This document shows positions 1 to 11,662 of a DNA stretch of 64,000 bases, in pieces (the first letter of the stretch is position 1; the number at the start of each line of letters is the position of its first letter). Position numbers and translations under genes: made by a program. Under the pieces are notes generated by a model, which did not search any database, was not told the origin of the DNA, and worked only from the letters and a program-made list of their open reading frames with translations. This DNA is from Larimichthys crocea (lineage: Eukaryota; Chordata; Actinopteri; Sciaenidae), in the NCBI RefSeq assembly GCF_000972845.2, contig NC_040029.1, positions 941,702 to 1,005,701 on the forward strand. Direction: 5' to 3'.

Positions 1-736
1 AACTAGGCGGCTAGACCAGTCCACCATGAATTCAGCTCAGATCATAGCGGATCCAGTGCACCACAAGTAAATCTGACATTTTCCCCAAACTTGATGTCTA
101 ACAGTTTCACAAAGCGATGCTTTTTATGACATCTTAATGATGCTAATGTCCTGTCGTTTATGGTTGTTGATGTTCTTTTTGACATTCTATATGCTCTTTG
201 TTCACAGCAAATTCCTCCGGGGGCAAGAAAAGTTTCATTTATTCATGTGGTGTACTTATTTTGCCGTACATCACATTTATATGCTGGGCCTCTCGGCTAG
301 ATGTGACCTGTGTTCCACCAATTAAATAGGCTGGCTTCACTTCCATAATAGATGGAGTTCAATAAGTTCAATAAACTGAATTAAAGAGTGCATAATCACA
401 GTTTTGCTCAATCATACGCTGGTGTGAATCAGGACTATAACGTGTCTTACTAACTGCTGTCGCCTTCAGCTGCATCACATTTACCACATAAATACTCAGC
501 TCAAGTGAGATACATGAATAAATATGTACTTATAGTCAATAGCTCATAGTACAGTATGTTTTTACTACCTCTTGTACCTCTGCATCAAAAGCACAAAGAC
601 TGTTTACAGATTTATGAAGCTCTGACGGTACATAACTTCAAACTTTATGACTTCTGAATGCATGCAAACTCCAGATAAGATATTAAAACTGGTATATATC
701 ACTCATCTGCAGACCACAGTGTGTGAGTGTGTGTAC
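1..736 (-). other. dmd: Intron 22, partial
   Basis: This is the 5' part of intron 22 in transcript terms, starting with donor GT at 735-736. CA-rich sequence follows the donor on the transcript strand. I recognise no gene, repeat family or conserved element in the remainder. Confidence 0.8.
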
Positions 737-882
737 CTGAACGTCCTTCAGCCTCTGTTCCATAATAGGATACTCTGTAACGGCCGTGGATGGGATGGCC
801 AGCTTGGCCTCGCACTGTTGTAACCATGCCAACAGTGTCGATATCGTTTCCTTATAACGAGCCGGGGGCAAACTCTCCAGAA
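737..882 (-). CDS. dmd: dmd exon 22 (146 nt)
   Basis: This exon encodes the start of spectrin repeat 6 in the dystrophin rod. It translates as the last two bases of a split codon, then LESLPPARYKETISTLLAW, and ends RLKDVQ. Human exon 22 reads FDTLPPMRYQETMSAIRTW and ends RLGELQ. The length equals the human exon exactly. The acceptor AG is at 883-884 and the donor GT at 735-736. It enters in phase 1 and leaves in phase 0, as in mammals. The WLQQ core is the typical helix-A tryptophan of a spectrin-type triple helix. Confidence 0.95.
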
Positions 883-3800
883 CTAGAGACACACAGGGAG
901 AGACGGAGAGAAGTGTCAGAGAGGCTGTCAGCTGATCAATGCTGCCATGGCACCGCACACTGCAAAGATTTTAATACCCAAACAACTGACAAACAACAAC
1001 CCGCATATATATTTCAGAAATATCAATCTATCTTCCAGTGTGACAAAACGTGCTGACTCTGCTGTGTTTGGAAAGTTTGACTTCGTGAAGAAAAAGTGTG
1101 GATTCATTTTGTGTGCTCCATTTCTGTTGAACTTGATTTGATCAGCCTCGGCACTACTTTGTGTTTAGTGGTTGAATATCAGATGTTGGCAGACCGACAC
1201 GCTAAACTTAAATGATGAACATCATTCATAGAACTGCTCACCTGACTCTGTATTACCTGTCAGTTCTCTATATTTAGAATGTATAATAATAATTTATTAT
1301 TTTACAAACAACATGTCTAATATTAGATTTCATATGTGATATATATGTCGATGACAGACAGGGAAGCAGGTAGACATATGAGGGATGCCACGCAGCAAAG
1401 GTGTGGCCAGGGTTAAACCCAGGTCACTGCAGCAAAGACTGAGCCTTTCGTACGGCATCAGAGGTAGAGTAGGTCATCCGATAACCCCAAGATTGGCGCT
1501 TAGCTCAAAGATTGGACTGACAGCTGGTGGGGTGTCAGTCCACCTCCTTGCCATGAGCAAGGCACCGTACCCCCAATGATCTGCTCTCCGGGCGCTGCGA
1601 ATCGCTGCCCACTGCTTCAGTCTGTGTGTATTAGGCATCTGCCACTACGTGTGATCCTGTGTGTGTGCATGTGCCTTCCGACAGGTGCCAACTGGATGGG
1701 TCAAATGCGGAAGAATCATTTCACGTGCACAATGTGATTAATAGTTTCTAAAATAAATGTAAAAAATGACACAGGGCTCACCCTCTACCAGCCCCATTTT
1801 ATGATTTTGTCATGTTATATTTCTCTGATGTACCGCTCTGGTAAACGGACTCTTTTCGGTCCATGCTTGTGAAACTTCCCTGATTTGAAGTGACTGAAAG
1901 AAATGTGCTGATCTGACCTGAACTGACATCGGAGGCGGTCGGAGACAGAAAGCCACAAAGTGAAAACTATCATTTCAATTACTGGTTACATTGCTTCAAG
2001 AGAAATTCTTTTCTATCTGCTGTTCAACTGTACTTGAATTGGGCACAGCAAATCTGTCTGTGTGTCTAAGCAGCCAAATGTGTGTGTTGGCTATCTCAGT
2101 CCTGGCATGGGTGAGAAATGTGCAGTGTGTGGCGTGAGGGAAGAAGCTGTCTGAGGGAATAAAGGAGTATACTCTGTCTGATTGCCTGTCAGCATCCTTC
2201 TCTCCAGCTGCCTCTCCTTCTCTTTCTTTCTTCTCCCTCAGGGTCATTTCCTCACTGGCTAGATTTTTTTTTTGTTTTCTCATTTCTTTCCATCATTCTC
2301 TCCCTCACTGATATAAATAGCTATCTGCTCTTGTTTTGTCACAGCGTCTGTCTGATTTAACTTGCCTTGTCTTGATGCCCGCAGCTTTCAGCACCTTTTT
2401 CTATCTCATTAAGTCTCATTGTCGTTGTTTTTTGCTGAGCTTGCGACATCACACACGCACGCTCACAGTGAGATCGGCACTACAAATTGGACTAAATGAC
2501 TCACTCTCACTCGCTGCTCACCTCAAGACAGGTGACAAGGTGTAACCCGCATGGGCGAACGCCGACTGTATGTTGTCACACGCGTCTGAGTCACTCGACT
2601 TGTTAACCAGCTCTAAAATTGGCCTTGTGACATGTAATGTGAGCGTGTTTAGTGACTGGATGACAAGCACAGCTCTTAAAATTAGAATGACACTTTCCTT
2701 GATTCCTTGCACTCGGGAATGTAGATGGCTTGAAACTCTGCTTTACAATTACTTGTTAGCTGGGGAGAGGCCTGACTAGGTCCTCAGAGAGAGGCTAACT
2801 GTAGAAAGTATTACTTCATCTATTTATACTCATTTTTATTTATCTGAAGTCAAAATTAACCTTTAAAACTTCAATTTGTCTGTATATAAACAAAAAAACA
2901 TATGTGTCTAACCCAATCAGGATCTTACTTTTGCTAGTTACTAGGTAAAAAAGAACCTTATTATATTTAGCCGTACATTAAAATGAAGCTACATCATGGA
3001 GTGACATTCAAGGCCAGATCAGATTCTTGAACAGCGTAGGAATGTTGCAGCGCTATGAACTGGCTTATCCAAGCTCAGCTCGTCACCTGTGACTCAGCCT
3101 GTCAGGTTTTAGAACAGAAGGCATGAAGTCAGCTGGTCGAGTCTGTTATAAACTGTCAGCTAGTAAAAAAGGCAGAGTTTTGGATGGAGGAAAGAGAGGA
3201 TCACATGATCAGGATAAATAAATCCAGTGGTAAAACAGTGTTCGGTACTAGAAACACAGCTGTAGCAGGTAACTCATTATGACTATGTTCATTCATATTG
3301 TAAGACACTACAAATTATATTCAGCTCCCAGAGAAGCCTGAAAGGTCAGCGGTTAGAGTGGAGTACAGAGTTGTGGCTATGATGGTTTCAGACCGCTGCA
3401 GACCGGCAAGTTTGAACTCATGATGTGAAATGTTTGGTCTGAACTGAGGTTCACATTTGACCTCTAAGAGGGAGGGTTCTTTTCTTTAATGCTTGGCATT
3501 TAGTGCATGAAAGCACAGCTATGCAAGCGTAGGTGTATAAGTTTTATGAAAAAGGGGGGTAACACTAGTGACCTAACAGCACAATGAACTGTATATTTGC
3601 AGTGTTTTGTGTTTTATGAGTCAATCTGCTGCTTGTTATTCACTTTAGAACACTAAAATAAACTTTGCAGCACTCGTACGTGTATGCTGTATCTAATTTG
3701 TCGGTCCATGTCTCATGAAAATGTATTTTGTTGCTGCTCAGTCTGAATATAGGGTGAAAATGTCAGACACATCTGGACTTTGGCCCCACACTCAAATATG

Positions 3801-6134
3801 TATTTGATGTCAGTGTAAAATATACTAATATATCTATCATAACAGCTCTCCATATGGATATTCTCCCTCTTCTTTCCTTCTCTGCACAGGCATCAGAGGT
3901 CAGTATGGGCTTTAATTAGGCAGTGGAGCTGGCAGAGATTCAGCGTCTCGCCAAACTATGCATCAACAAGGTGGATGTTTGTCACACCTGGGTCATTCGA
4001 GGCACTGTCGCTGGGCAACCTGCTGTGCAATTAGTGCCATTGTATTATTCAGGAAAATGCTCCTCATCGTTAGTGAGTGCTTTCGCAACGTTTCAATCTT
4101 TGACTTTCAGCTTGAAATTAAAATCATAACTAGAACATTAGCGTTCAGCATAATAAGTGATGTTTTCTGGCAGATTGATTCACTAAATGACCTTCTATAA
4201 AACGACAGGCAGGGCCATACCAAATACATTAATGCTCTGTGGTGGTAATTGGAGAGCAGATGATATGGAAACAGCACTGTGCTCATCTACCCACACTGAG
4301 AGACGTTGCTGTAGGCTGCAGATCTGTTTGCATGATCTCAATGCATTTGTTCCGTTTTGCAGCAACTGTGTCTGTGCTCAATGTTGGGTTGTTGTTGCTG
4401 TTGTGGGTAGAGACATTTGCCACTCTAAATCTGTCTGATACAGTGTGTGGGCTTCAGCAGGCTGACTTTCAGCAGCGGGAAACTGAACAGTCACTTATAT
4501 CCTAAAGCACTAAAATCCTGAGTCCTCCACAGGCCTGGAAACTCTGTAACAATGTGAAAGGAGGATGATACTTTTGTGGCTTTGAAACGATTAGGAACTC
4601 GAGCTCCACATCAATCTCAGAAAACACACAAGAAGCGCAGGCCCTGGTGGTATGAGAGGGTCCCTGGGGGTCTGTCAGAACTAAATTAGAAGCACTTTTT
4701 TGTTATAGGATATAAAAAGTGCTAACATTCAGTTAGAAAAGTCTCTGAACTGACAGGATCGAGTATGTTTGATGTAGAGATGGTCCAATGCGTACGTCAT
4801 TGTTAAATACAGCTGATGTTTACACTGTATATCGTCTTCTTGTTCTAACTTTATTTAACTTTATTTACCTGAAATTGCATCCACAGCTGGAGTACTAGTC
4901 AGTTAAATGATGCTCTGTACCCTGAGATGAAAACTAAATGACGGATGTTTCAGGATGATCTACTGGACTGAATTCTTTCATTATTGGCTATGAAGCCAGA
5001 TGTTTGTTCTGGAAATGACAGCTGCCAAAATTGCTTGTAAAGACACTATATGATGGTGTAATCAAGGTTTTAATCTGTTATTCCATATTTCACTCAAATC
5101 TGTTTTGAGCATGCTCCCTCGCAGTCTTCTCAAAGATTTTTTAAACTCGTTCAATAACTGTAAAAAAAAATAAAAATATTGCTCAGTTTGGAATGAAATG
5201 AAGGATAGTTTGTTTATACGTGGTAATTGAAATTTTTAGTTTGATGAAATGCTCAGGCTTTTACACATTTTTCAGAACTCTTTTCTTTCCTTTTTGTTGA
5301 CAAGTCATTACTTTACGCTCATTGTTTAACATCTCTAGGGCAGCCTAGTCTGTAAGTCTGCTGTCATTTGTCATCCAAAGAGCTGCAGACTCGCCTACAA
5401 AGCGAAAACACACAGTATTAAAGTTGCACTGTATTGACTGAAATGGCTTGAATGGAGTGAGTAATATTTGATTTCAGTCTGATTTAAATATTATTATATT
5501 TGAAGTTGACTTTCAGAGAAAATGGAGTCTTGCTTCTCCACCACACATACCCACACATAATGCAGCGTCCATACGAATGCCAGGTCAAGGGTCGATGTGG
5601 AATTGTGTCACGTTCTTTTGTTAAGAGCGTCATGAATGTGCTCCAGTTAAAAACATGGAGCAAGCTCAGAGAACCAAGTAGAAAGAAAAACTTTATGGGA
5701 TATATGATTGTCAGCTGGTAAGTCTGTTAACATGCCAGCAAAGAGAACTGCATAAAGACCACATCAATGTGTGTGTCCGTGTCCTCCTGCAAATCAGCCA
5801 TAAACATGGTCATGACAGCTACTTATCTTGCATTTATTCAAGAGGCGTCTGTATCTATCTGTACCCTTTTCACCACTGTCTAACATGTCTTTTGTTGAGT
5901 GGATGATGGTGCATTTTAGACTTGTGGCGATTCCTTTGAAATTCATTGATTTTGCCCTTTTACTAGAGTGTTATATAATAAGAGTGTTTTCTTTCCTGAA
6001 CATTTTAAGAATGTAGCACAGACTAACAAACTTTACCCACCAGCTTCTGAAATTGAGGGCACCTAAACAAAACCAAGGGTCACGAGGTGGAGTGAAAATG
6101 TTTTTACAGTGAATCAGCATCTCTCCTCTCTCAC
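883..6134 (-). other. dmd: Intron 21 (5.25 kb)
   Basis: This intron separates exons 21 and 22 and is the longest of the cleanly assembled introns. It contains a SINE-like element at about 1455-1745 and AT-rich sequence elsewhere. I see nothing else identifiable: short open frames around 2.0-2.8 kb, 3.9-4.5 kb and 5.5-5.7 kb have no splice context or recognisable product. Confidence 0.8.
1455..1745 (+). mobile_element. Degenerate SINE-like retroelement
   Basis: The body contains a 'gagcaaggcaccgtaccccc' block followed by 'gctctccgggcgctgcg' and 'gctgcccactgcttcagt'. The end is a 'tgggtcaaatgcggaagaa' to 'cacaatgtgattaata' tail. I recognise this arrangement from common fish tRNA-derived SINEs with a conserved central block. 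Immediately upstream (about 1385-1440) is a second tRNA-like fragment with a 'gggttaaacccaggtcactg' stretch resembling a decayed B box. No intact target-site duplication is visible. Family name is not assigned. Confidence 0.6.
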
Positions 6135-6327
6135 CCAGGTGTAGCTGCCTCTCTCTCGCCCTCAGATCCTCCAGGACCTGGTGGTAGTGCTCTTTGAAAG
6201 CGTCTATGTCGGCGTCCAGTATTGTTGAAGGGTCCTCCTCCCCTTCCTTCTCCTCCTTCAGCTCCTTCAGCCGCTTCTCCAGGAGGTCCACTTGGGGCTG
6301 CAGGGCAGCCAGGCGAGCCACCTCCTC
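6135..6327 (-). CDS. dmd: dmd exon 21 (193 nt)
   Basis: This exon encodes the second half of spectrin repeat 5. The peptide runs EEVARLAALQPQVDLLEKRL, then a lysine/glutamate-rich stretch, and LDADIDAFKEHYHQVLEDLR. Human exon 21 has VNRLSDLQPQIERL and LDADFVAFTNHFKQVFSDVQ at the same places. It is 12 nt longer than the human exon (181 nt). The extra four residues fall in the acidic segment EEKEGEEDPST between the two conserved blocks. Acceptor CAG is at 6328-6330 and donor GTGAGA begins at 6134. It ends one base into a codon, matching exon 22. Confidence 0.95.
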
Positions 6328-8603
6328 CTGCCAAGACAAGGAAGGGGAGAAAGGGTCACACCGTGGATGAACCGGTGAGGGAGAGAGAGTGTGACTCAAC
6401 CACAGTGGCAACTCTGTTGTTACCATGGAGATTTTATAGAGAGGAAAAAAAGTGTTTAACTATTCCAAATGTCCAAAGTAGTCCAATAAAAAGTGATCTG
6501 CAGAAAAGTATTGTGTTTTCATTTATAGAGTTCCACTCCATTTGCCTTCTGCTTAATCAGTTCTATTTTACAAAAATGTTTAAATACACTCCCAACTGTT
6601 AATGAATAGGAAGCCAAGCAGGAAATTGGACCAGCTCAGCAAAAGTGAAATGCAGCTGTGAAACTTCAGACTTTCCAAAGAGAACAGAGAATATCAATGC
6701 GTCATCAGCATAAGAAGAGGAAGGTAGCTGAAACATCTGGTTTGTGTTCATGTTTTAATGTCAGGACAATGAACTATCCCCTTAGTTACTGTTGCCTTTC
6801 TGTTCTAGCAAAGCATGTATACAGTTTACAATGATCGCTAATATATATGACACACTTTGTGAAATAATAAAATGCATAGGGTGTCTGTGTACCAGCAATG
6901 TAAATAATCTAATGTTTATTAAACATTACTCTAACAGGAGGAAACAGGGCATCTGTTGGGGACTATTTTCAGCTGTGGATGAATCCACGTTTGGTGTGGT
7001 CTGGTCATGGTGGCTCATTGATGTGTATTTAACAGTAACATTTGTTGGCATTAAGAAAAACAGCACGTGGACAGATTTTTCCTTTAAATGAATAAATCAG
7101 TGAATTTGAACTCGACTTGTTTCTGTGACATTCAAATGAGAGGGATCAGTCCAGGTGAGCTGCAGGTAGAGCAGGTTAATATTCACTGAACTGTCCTGAG
7201 GTTTGAAGGCTTTGAATTCAGCTCAGTCTTATCCTTCTGTAACACCGAGAGAAGTTAACACTCCGGCCTGAAGCCACGAGAAACACTCCTTATTCATGAA
7301 TAATGATAGAAAACACAAGCATTTACATCCTCAACAGAATATATTTTCATAAGCTAACAGTCAGCGTCGTGATTCGCCACCGGGAAGGTCGTTTTAAAAG
7401 TTTCAGTAAATATTTTATTTTCTCTTTCCTGTTTAACGATAGGAACTCAAAGTATTTATGTGTGGGAGCAAGTGTGTGTTCTCCATTTGTGTCTATGTGT
7501 GGACAAGTGAAAGTATGTGGGCGCACTTCTAGGGGAAACCTTGTTTGTGTGAATTTGTCTGCAGTGGAAGCTAGACATATCTTCAGAGGAAAATCTAATT
7601 TTCAGCCCTCAATCTCTTTTTTTCTGCCAGTACATTTTTCTCTTTTCCTTCATCGTTTGTCCATTCTTTTCTATCTCACTTTGAAAGCCGCTAATCCTCC
7701 CTGCCTGTGTGTGTGGTGTTTACTTCTCTCTATAGCTTCCTCTCTGTCTTTTGTCCTTTTGTTCACTGTAATTATACCTCTCTTCCTCTCATCTCTTCTT
7801 TTTTACAAGTTAGTTTTTGCAGTACGGCCTGTCACATCTCTTTTTTTCTGTTGTGCAGATGCTGTCGAGATGAACCTGTGCTGGTTGTGTGTCTGTTTGG
7901 GTGTGTCTGATGCCGCCCACTCATTTATAGACATATTTGGTTTAAAGCAGAAGTTTTTCAGTCACACTGTTAGTTCAGATGCACCCTACACCCCAGGAAG
8001 CCAAACTGCTACCATTAAAAGTACACCGAGCTACCTTTTAGTGTTTCCCTTTGCAGTGTACCCATGCATGTACAGACGGTGAACACTGGATTACTTTGAT
8101 ACAGAATTACTTTTTTTAGACTGTCATTCTGAACCTGACTATATCATAGGTGTGTGTTATGATATGACTAACTAATGACTCAGAGAACGAGTACAATTTC
8201 TGACACAAAATAACATGTGCACTATCTTTGCTATCCTCTGCGCCTTTTTGAGTTGAAGTGTTGGGCTGCTGTTTTGCACCAGAAACGCTTCATTGTGTTG
8301 GTCTGTTCATTTCATTTAGTATGAGATGGAATTTGTGAATAAACAACAGAAAAATACTCACAGAAAGGCGCTGTGACAAACAGATGCATGAAAGCAGACA
8401 GAGATTCAAACAAGCCAAAATAAATAAGCAGAACGGGTAAAGAAGACATGAGACACGGATCAAATAATAGAGTTCACAATAAAAAAAACAAGAGAACCAA
8501 ATCAAACTCTGTATGAACATGAATATTAAAAATGTTTAGGTTCACCGTGTCGTCATGTGATGTTTATTAGGAGAGCATCGCCCTGAAGAAACACTGCACT
8601 CAC
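6328..8603 (-). other. dmd: Intron 20 (2.28 kb)
   Basis: This intron separates the second half of exon 20 from exon 21. The long plus-strand open frame at 7303-8082 within it is hydrophobic, T-rich simple sequence without splice or family support. The 6940-7010 interval resembles sequence at 29,470-29,520 ('aacaggaggaaacag...'), possibly two copies of one old dispersed repeat. Nothing else is recognised. Confidence 0.75.
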
Positions 8604-8732
8604 CCGACATCGGTCCAGTTGTACTTTGAGTGGTTCTGGTTCGGATGCCGGTGGCGCCTGGACTTTGAGCCAGTTCTCACTGTTGTCCACGGCCTGCTCA
8701 CACTGCTCATACAAGCTGTAGAAGGCCAGCAC
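8604..8732 (-). CDS. dmd: dmd exon 20b (3' part of human exon 20, 129 nt)
   Basis: These 43 codons open spectrin repeat 5: VLAFYSLYEQCEQAVDNSEN, then WLKVQAPPASEPEPLKVQLD, ending RCR. The human counterpart IIAFYNQLQQLEQMTTTAEN-WLKIQ is the second half of exon 20. In this genome it is a separate exon. Acceptor CTGCAG is at 8733-8738 and donor GTGAGT starts at 8603, both strong. Both boundaries are phase 0. With exon 20a the total is 242 nt, the exact size of the undivided human exon. Confidence 0.95.
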
Positions 8733-9883
8733 CTGCAGGACACAAACACACACACACATACACATTTAGAAAAGGAGGTGAAGACAAGCCTCTGTTCAGT
8801 GTCCACACAGACACGAGCGAACACCCACGCAACATCTGTCTCGTTTCACAAAGTCTTTGCTAGTATGCAGTGGAGCTGTGTGATATACGAGAATGACCAA
8901 ACTCTATCCACACCTGTGATAACCTGAGAGTGAGTCATCTCACACTGAAATTCTCTCTCCTGCTTAGCCTCGCTGTGCTATTCACCTGGCTTTTGGACAC
9001 CTTCGGTGACAATATGGTATGCAGCATATGTTCCAGGGGGAGGAACAAACAAAGACCTGGTGGTATAGAGCGTATATATCTTCTGTTTTGAACACAATAA
9101 TTGCATTTCCTGCATAAATATGAACAAATGAGACAGAATGAAGAATACTAGCTCCAGACTGCATAAATCCTGTCACTGGACAAGAGGTGCTGCTGCCTGT
9201 TTCACACAATTAATTGGAGAGGTTAGAGTTGATGTGGCTCGGTACTCACATCTTTTAGTTAAGTAGATATAGAAATATCAAAGTGCTCATTATGAAGGAT
9301 GGCCCATTTCAGATTAATATACATTATATCACTTATTATAATTAGTGATGCATTGATATGTGAGCATCACTAGTGTTGCTGCTGGTAATGCTGGAGATAA
9401 TTTCAACTTTATATACTGCGGAATGATGCTTAAGTACGTGAAAAAGTACTTGGTTACATTCCACTAGTGGACTTATACAGATAAATTCTATCATTCCTTG
9501 TGCACACTGGTGTCCACTACAGGATAGATAGATAGATAGATAGATAGATTTTATTTATCCCAAGCTGGGATAAATAAACTATGGATATTCTACTCCATAG
9601 TTAGAAACTATATAATTAGTGTTTAATGTGAGATTTCATTCCAAATTGCTACATAAGTACTCTGTGTTATTGAGCTTGGCCCATAAAAAAGAGGATCGGT
9701 TGCATATTTTTACTATTCTTTATTAAAACTGTCCTTCTGTTCTGAAAATTTTATATTAAATTGGTGGAATGCATCTTTAAAAGAGTCCTGTTGATGTTCA
9801 GTACCACAGTTTTCATTACAGTTTAGGTGTAACTGGAAACATCATTAGCTTACATAAACTTGGACATGTATGTGTGTGTGTAC
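8733..9883 (-). other. dmd: Additional intron inside human exon 20 (1.15 kb)
   Basis: This phase-0 GT-AG intron interrupts what is a single exon in mammals, between the lysine codon of TYQAK and the valine codon of VLAFY. On the transcript strand UG-rich sequence precedes the acceptor (8743-8761) and a CA-rich run follows the donor (about 9868-9881). It holds a GATA microsatellite with an adjoining perfect hairpin (9523-9578). No transposon ends are visible at the boundaries. Confidence 0.93.
9523..9578. repeat. (GATA)n microsatellite plus 13-bp hairpin
   Basis: About seven GATA units run to 9549. They are followed directly by a perfect inverted repeat, TTTATTTATCCCA / TGGGATAAATAAA, with a 3-nt loop (9550-9578). 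GATA runs abutting 'ttatttatccc' are reminiscent of the 3' ends of fish LINE elements, but no LINE body is present. Confidence 0.75.
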
Positions 9884-9996
9884 CTTGGCCTGGTAAGTCA
9901 GCCATGCCAGCTTCTCTGCCAACAGGGCACAAAATCCCACCCAGCGCTGGTTCAGCTGCTCCGCTGCCTGGGCAATGTCATCAGCCCGACTCCCCT
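9884..9996 (-). CDS. dmd: dmd exon 20a (5' part of human exon 20, 113 nt)
   Basis: This exon encodes the end of spectrin repeat 4: a split glutamate codon, then GSRADDIAQAAEQLNQRW, VGFCALLAEKLAWLTYQAK. Human exon 20 begins EGVNADSIKQASEQLNSRW and continues IEFCQLLSERLNWLEYQ. The tryptophan of NQRW is the conserved helix-C tryptophan of spectrin repeats. Acceptor CCCCAG ends at 9997 and donor GTACAC begins at 9883. It enters one base into a codon and leaves in phase 0. Confidence 0.95.
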
Positions 9997-10773
9997 CTGG
10001 GGTAAGGGTCGGGGGGAGGAGGGGTGGGCAGACAGAGAAAGAGACGGGGCTGTCACACACACGCACACACACATACACAGTGATACATGCTTCACAGTTC
10101 ACATGGGCACGACTGGTCTCTCTGTGGGGAACAAACATAAATACGCACGCTCCATGCACACAAAATCTGCTGAATGTCATCTGTAGGAGAGGTGAGGCGA
10201 GCCATCAATATTCTGCACAAAATGTGAGCGGAAAACGGTTTATCTGCCTGCCCACTGAACACACACACACACTGTGATGTAAATGGCCAATTCAATGTGA
10301 ACGTAAAACTCCAGTGCCCGGAAAATGAAAACCTCCAAGAGGTTCCAGGAGGGAGAAATCAATGCTAAAGTTATACAAAGATGGATTCTCGCTCCTGCCT
10401 CTGAAAGGCCTAACTGAACCACATTGGCTGGATGATAATTGGACCTGGAAGAGCAGCATCCCCGCTCTCGTGTCTCATCTGGCATTCAAACAAGGCTCAA
10501 GAGTGCCTCTTCTTCCTGTAATGCTGCCTCAATTATGTTCCATTTACGTTTGCATGTCACGAATTTGGCTGATGGGGTTACTGCAAATTACAATAGCGTA
10601 AGCCTGAGGTGGCATCACATGACCCTGGAGCTGCAGGAAGGTGGAGGTTAAAAGACACTACACAAATCAAACTAGCACTGAATGGAGCCTAATAATAGTC
10701 CTGATAGATTTCATTCCTCTGTGCCATGTGAACTAATGCATGACAGTGAAAGGAAGTTGTTCTTCCCATTATG

Positions 10774-10775
<2 letters not shown>

Positions 10776-10814
<39 letters not shown>
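10776..10814. repeat. (TG)n microsatellite
   Basis: This is an uninterrupted GT/TG dinucleotide run of 39 nt in intron 19. It is an ordinary fish microsatellite. Confidence 0.95.
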
Positions 10815-10815
<1 letters not shown>

Positions 10816-11412
10816 TGGCTCCTTATGAAACCACTCACATGTATAAATGCGGGGGTCAAAACGTGTGTGAGGAGTCCTGAAGTTATTTCGTTTGGTTTTA
10901 CAGGGTTCTGTGCTGGACAGACCTGTTTACCCTGCTTTATATGCGAAGCTAAGCTCGCCATCTGCTCGCTCTAGCTCCATGCTAAATTGACCGATGTGAG
11001 CGTGCTTGTCCAATGTGTATTATTCTGTGAGGAACCTTTCAAGTAGCTCGTGCAACAAGTCCATTTTTTAAACATGTGTGTGTTCAGTAGGAATCAGGAC
11101 ACATATCTTGTCCATTAAGTCAGACGGTTTGTCCACTGGTGTCGGTTAATGGTTGCACCTTATGGTGACATAATGTTTTTGGAACTTTATTCACAAGCCT
11201 CATTAACATTCTTTGGTGGTTGAAGCACATTATTTCACATCATATAGCAGTAAGTAAGTTGAGTAATGTTCTGGAGTGGTTCGTCTGAATGCTGCTTCGA
11301 GCAGGAACGAATAAAAAAAAAAAAAAAAAGTGAAAAAATAAATCAAGTGTTTTTCTGCTTTCAGGAGCTCCAACAAAGAGCAAGGACAGAGGAGAGGACG
11401 GACGAGAAGAAA

Positions 11413-11439
11413 CATCTCTCTCTCTCTCTCTCTCTCTCT
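11413..11439. repeat. (TC)n microsatellite
   Basis: This is a TC dinucleotide run of about 27 nt in intron 19. A 17-nt poly-A tract lies about 90 nt before it (near 11,312-11,328). Confidence 0.9.
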
Positions 11440-11583
11440 GTCTGTTCCTCTCTCTATCAGTGTTTCTATGGAGACAAGGAGAGAGGGTGGGACAGGTGGA
11501 AGTGTTGCCATGGGGACAGACAGGGTGTGCGTGCATGTGTTTGTATGCATGTGAATGAGTGTGTGAGTGAGTGTGCATGTTAC

Positions 11584-11662
11584 CCTGCTCGAACAGGGTC
11601 TGTGCCGTGCGTGTTGCCTCCTGAAGCTTTCGGTACTTCTCTGGCCGCTCTCTTTCAATCGC
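11584..11662 (-). CDS. dmd: dmd exon 19 (79 nt)
   Basis: This exon encodes part of spectrin repeat 4: AIERERPEKYRKLQEATRTA then QTLFEQ. The human exon reads AIEREKAEKFRKLQDASRSA-QALVEQMVN. It is 9 nt shorter than the human exon (88 nt) because the residues equivalent to MVN at the 3' end are missing. The frame is preserved. Acceptor TGTAG ends at 11,663 and donor GTAACA begins at 11,583. The final base supplies the first position of the glutamate codon completed in exon 20a. Confidence 0.94.

Larger units (their letters stand above)
9997..11583 (-). other. dmd: Intron 19 (1.59 kb)
   Basis: This intron lies between exons 19 and 20a. It contains a long TG run at 10,776-10,814 (CA on the transcript), A-rich and TC-rich tracts at 11,312-11,328 and 11,413-11,439, and no recognisable gene. 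The region about 10,940-11,010 loosely resembles the dispersed repeat described at 14,060-14,345. Confidence 0.75.

Noticed and set aside
7303..8082. 259-codon plus-strand open frame in intron 20
   Set aside because: It is T-rich and hydrophobic by composition, antisense to dmd, with no recognisable domain, promoter or splice context.
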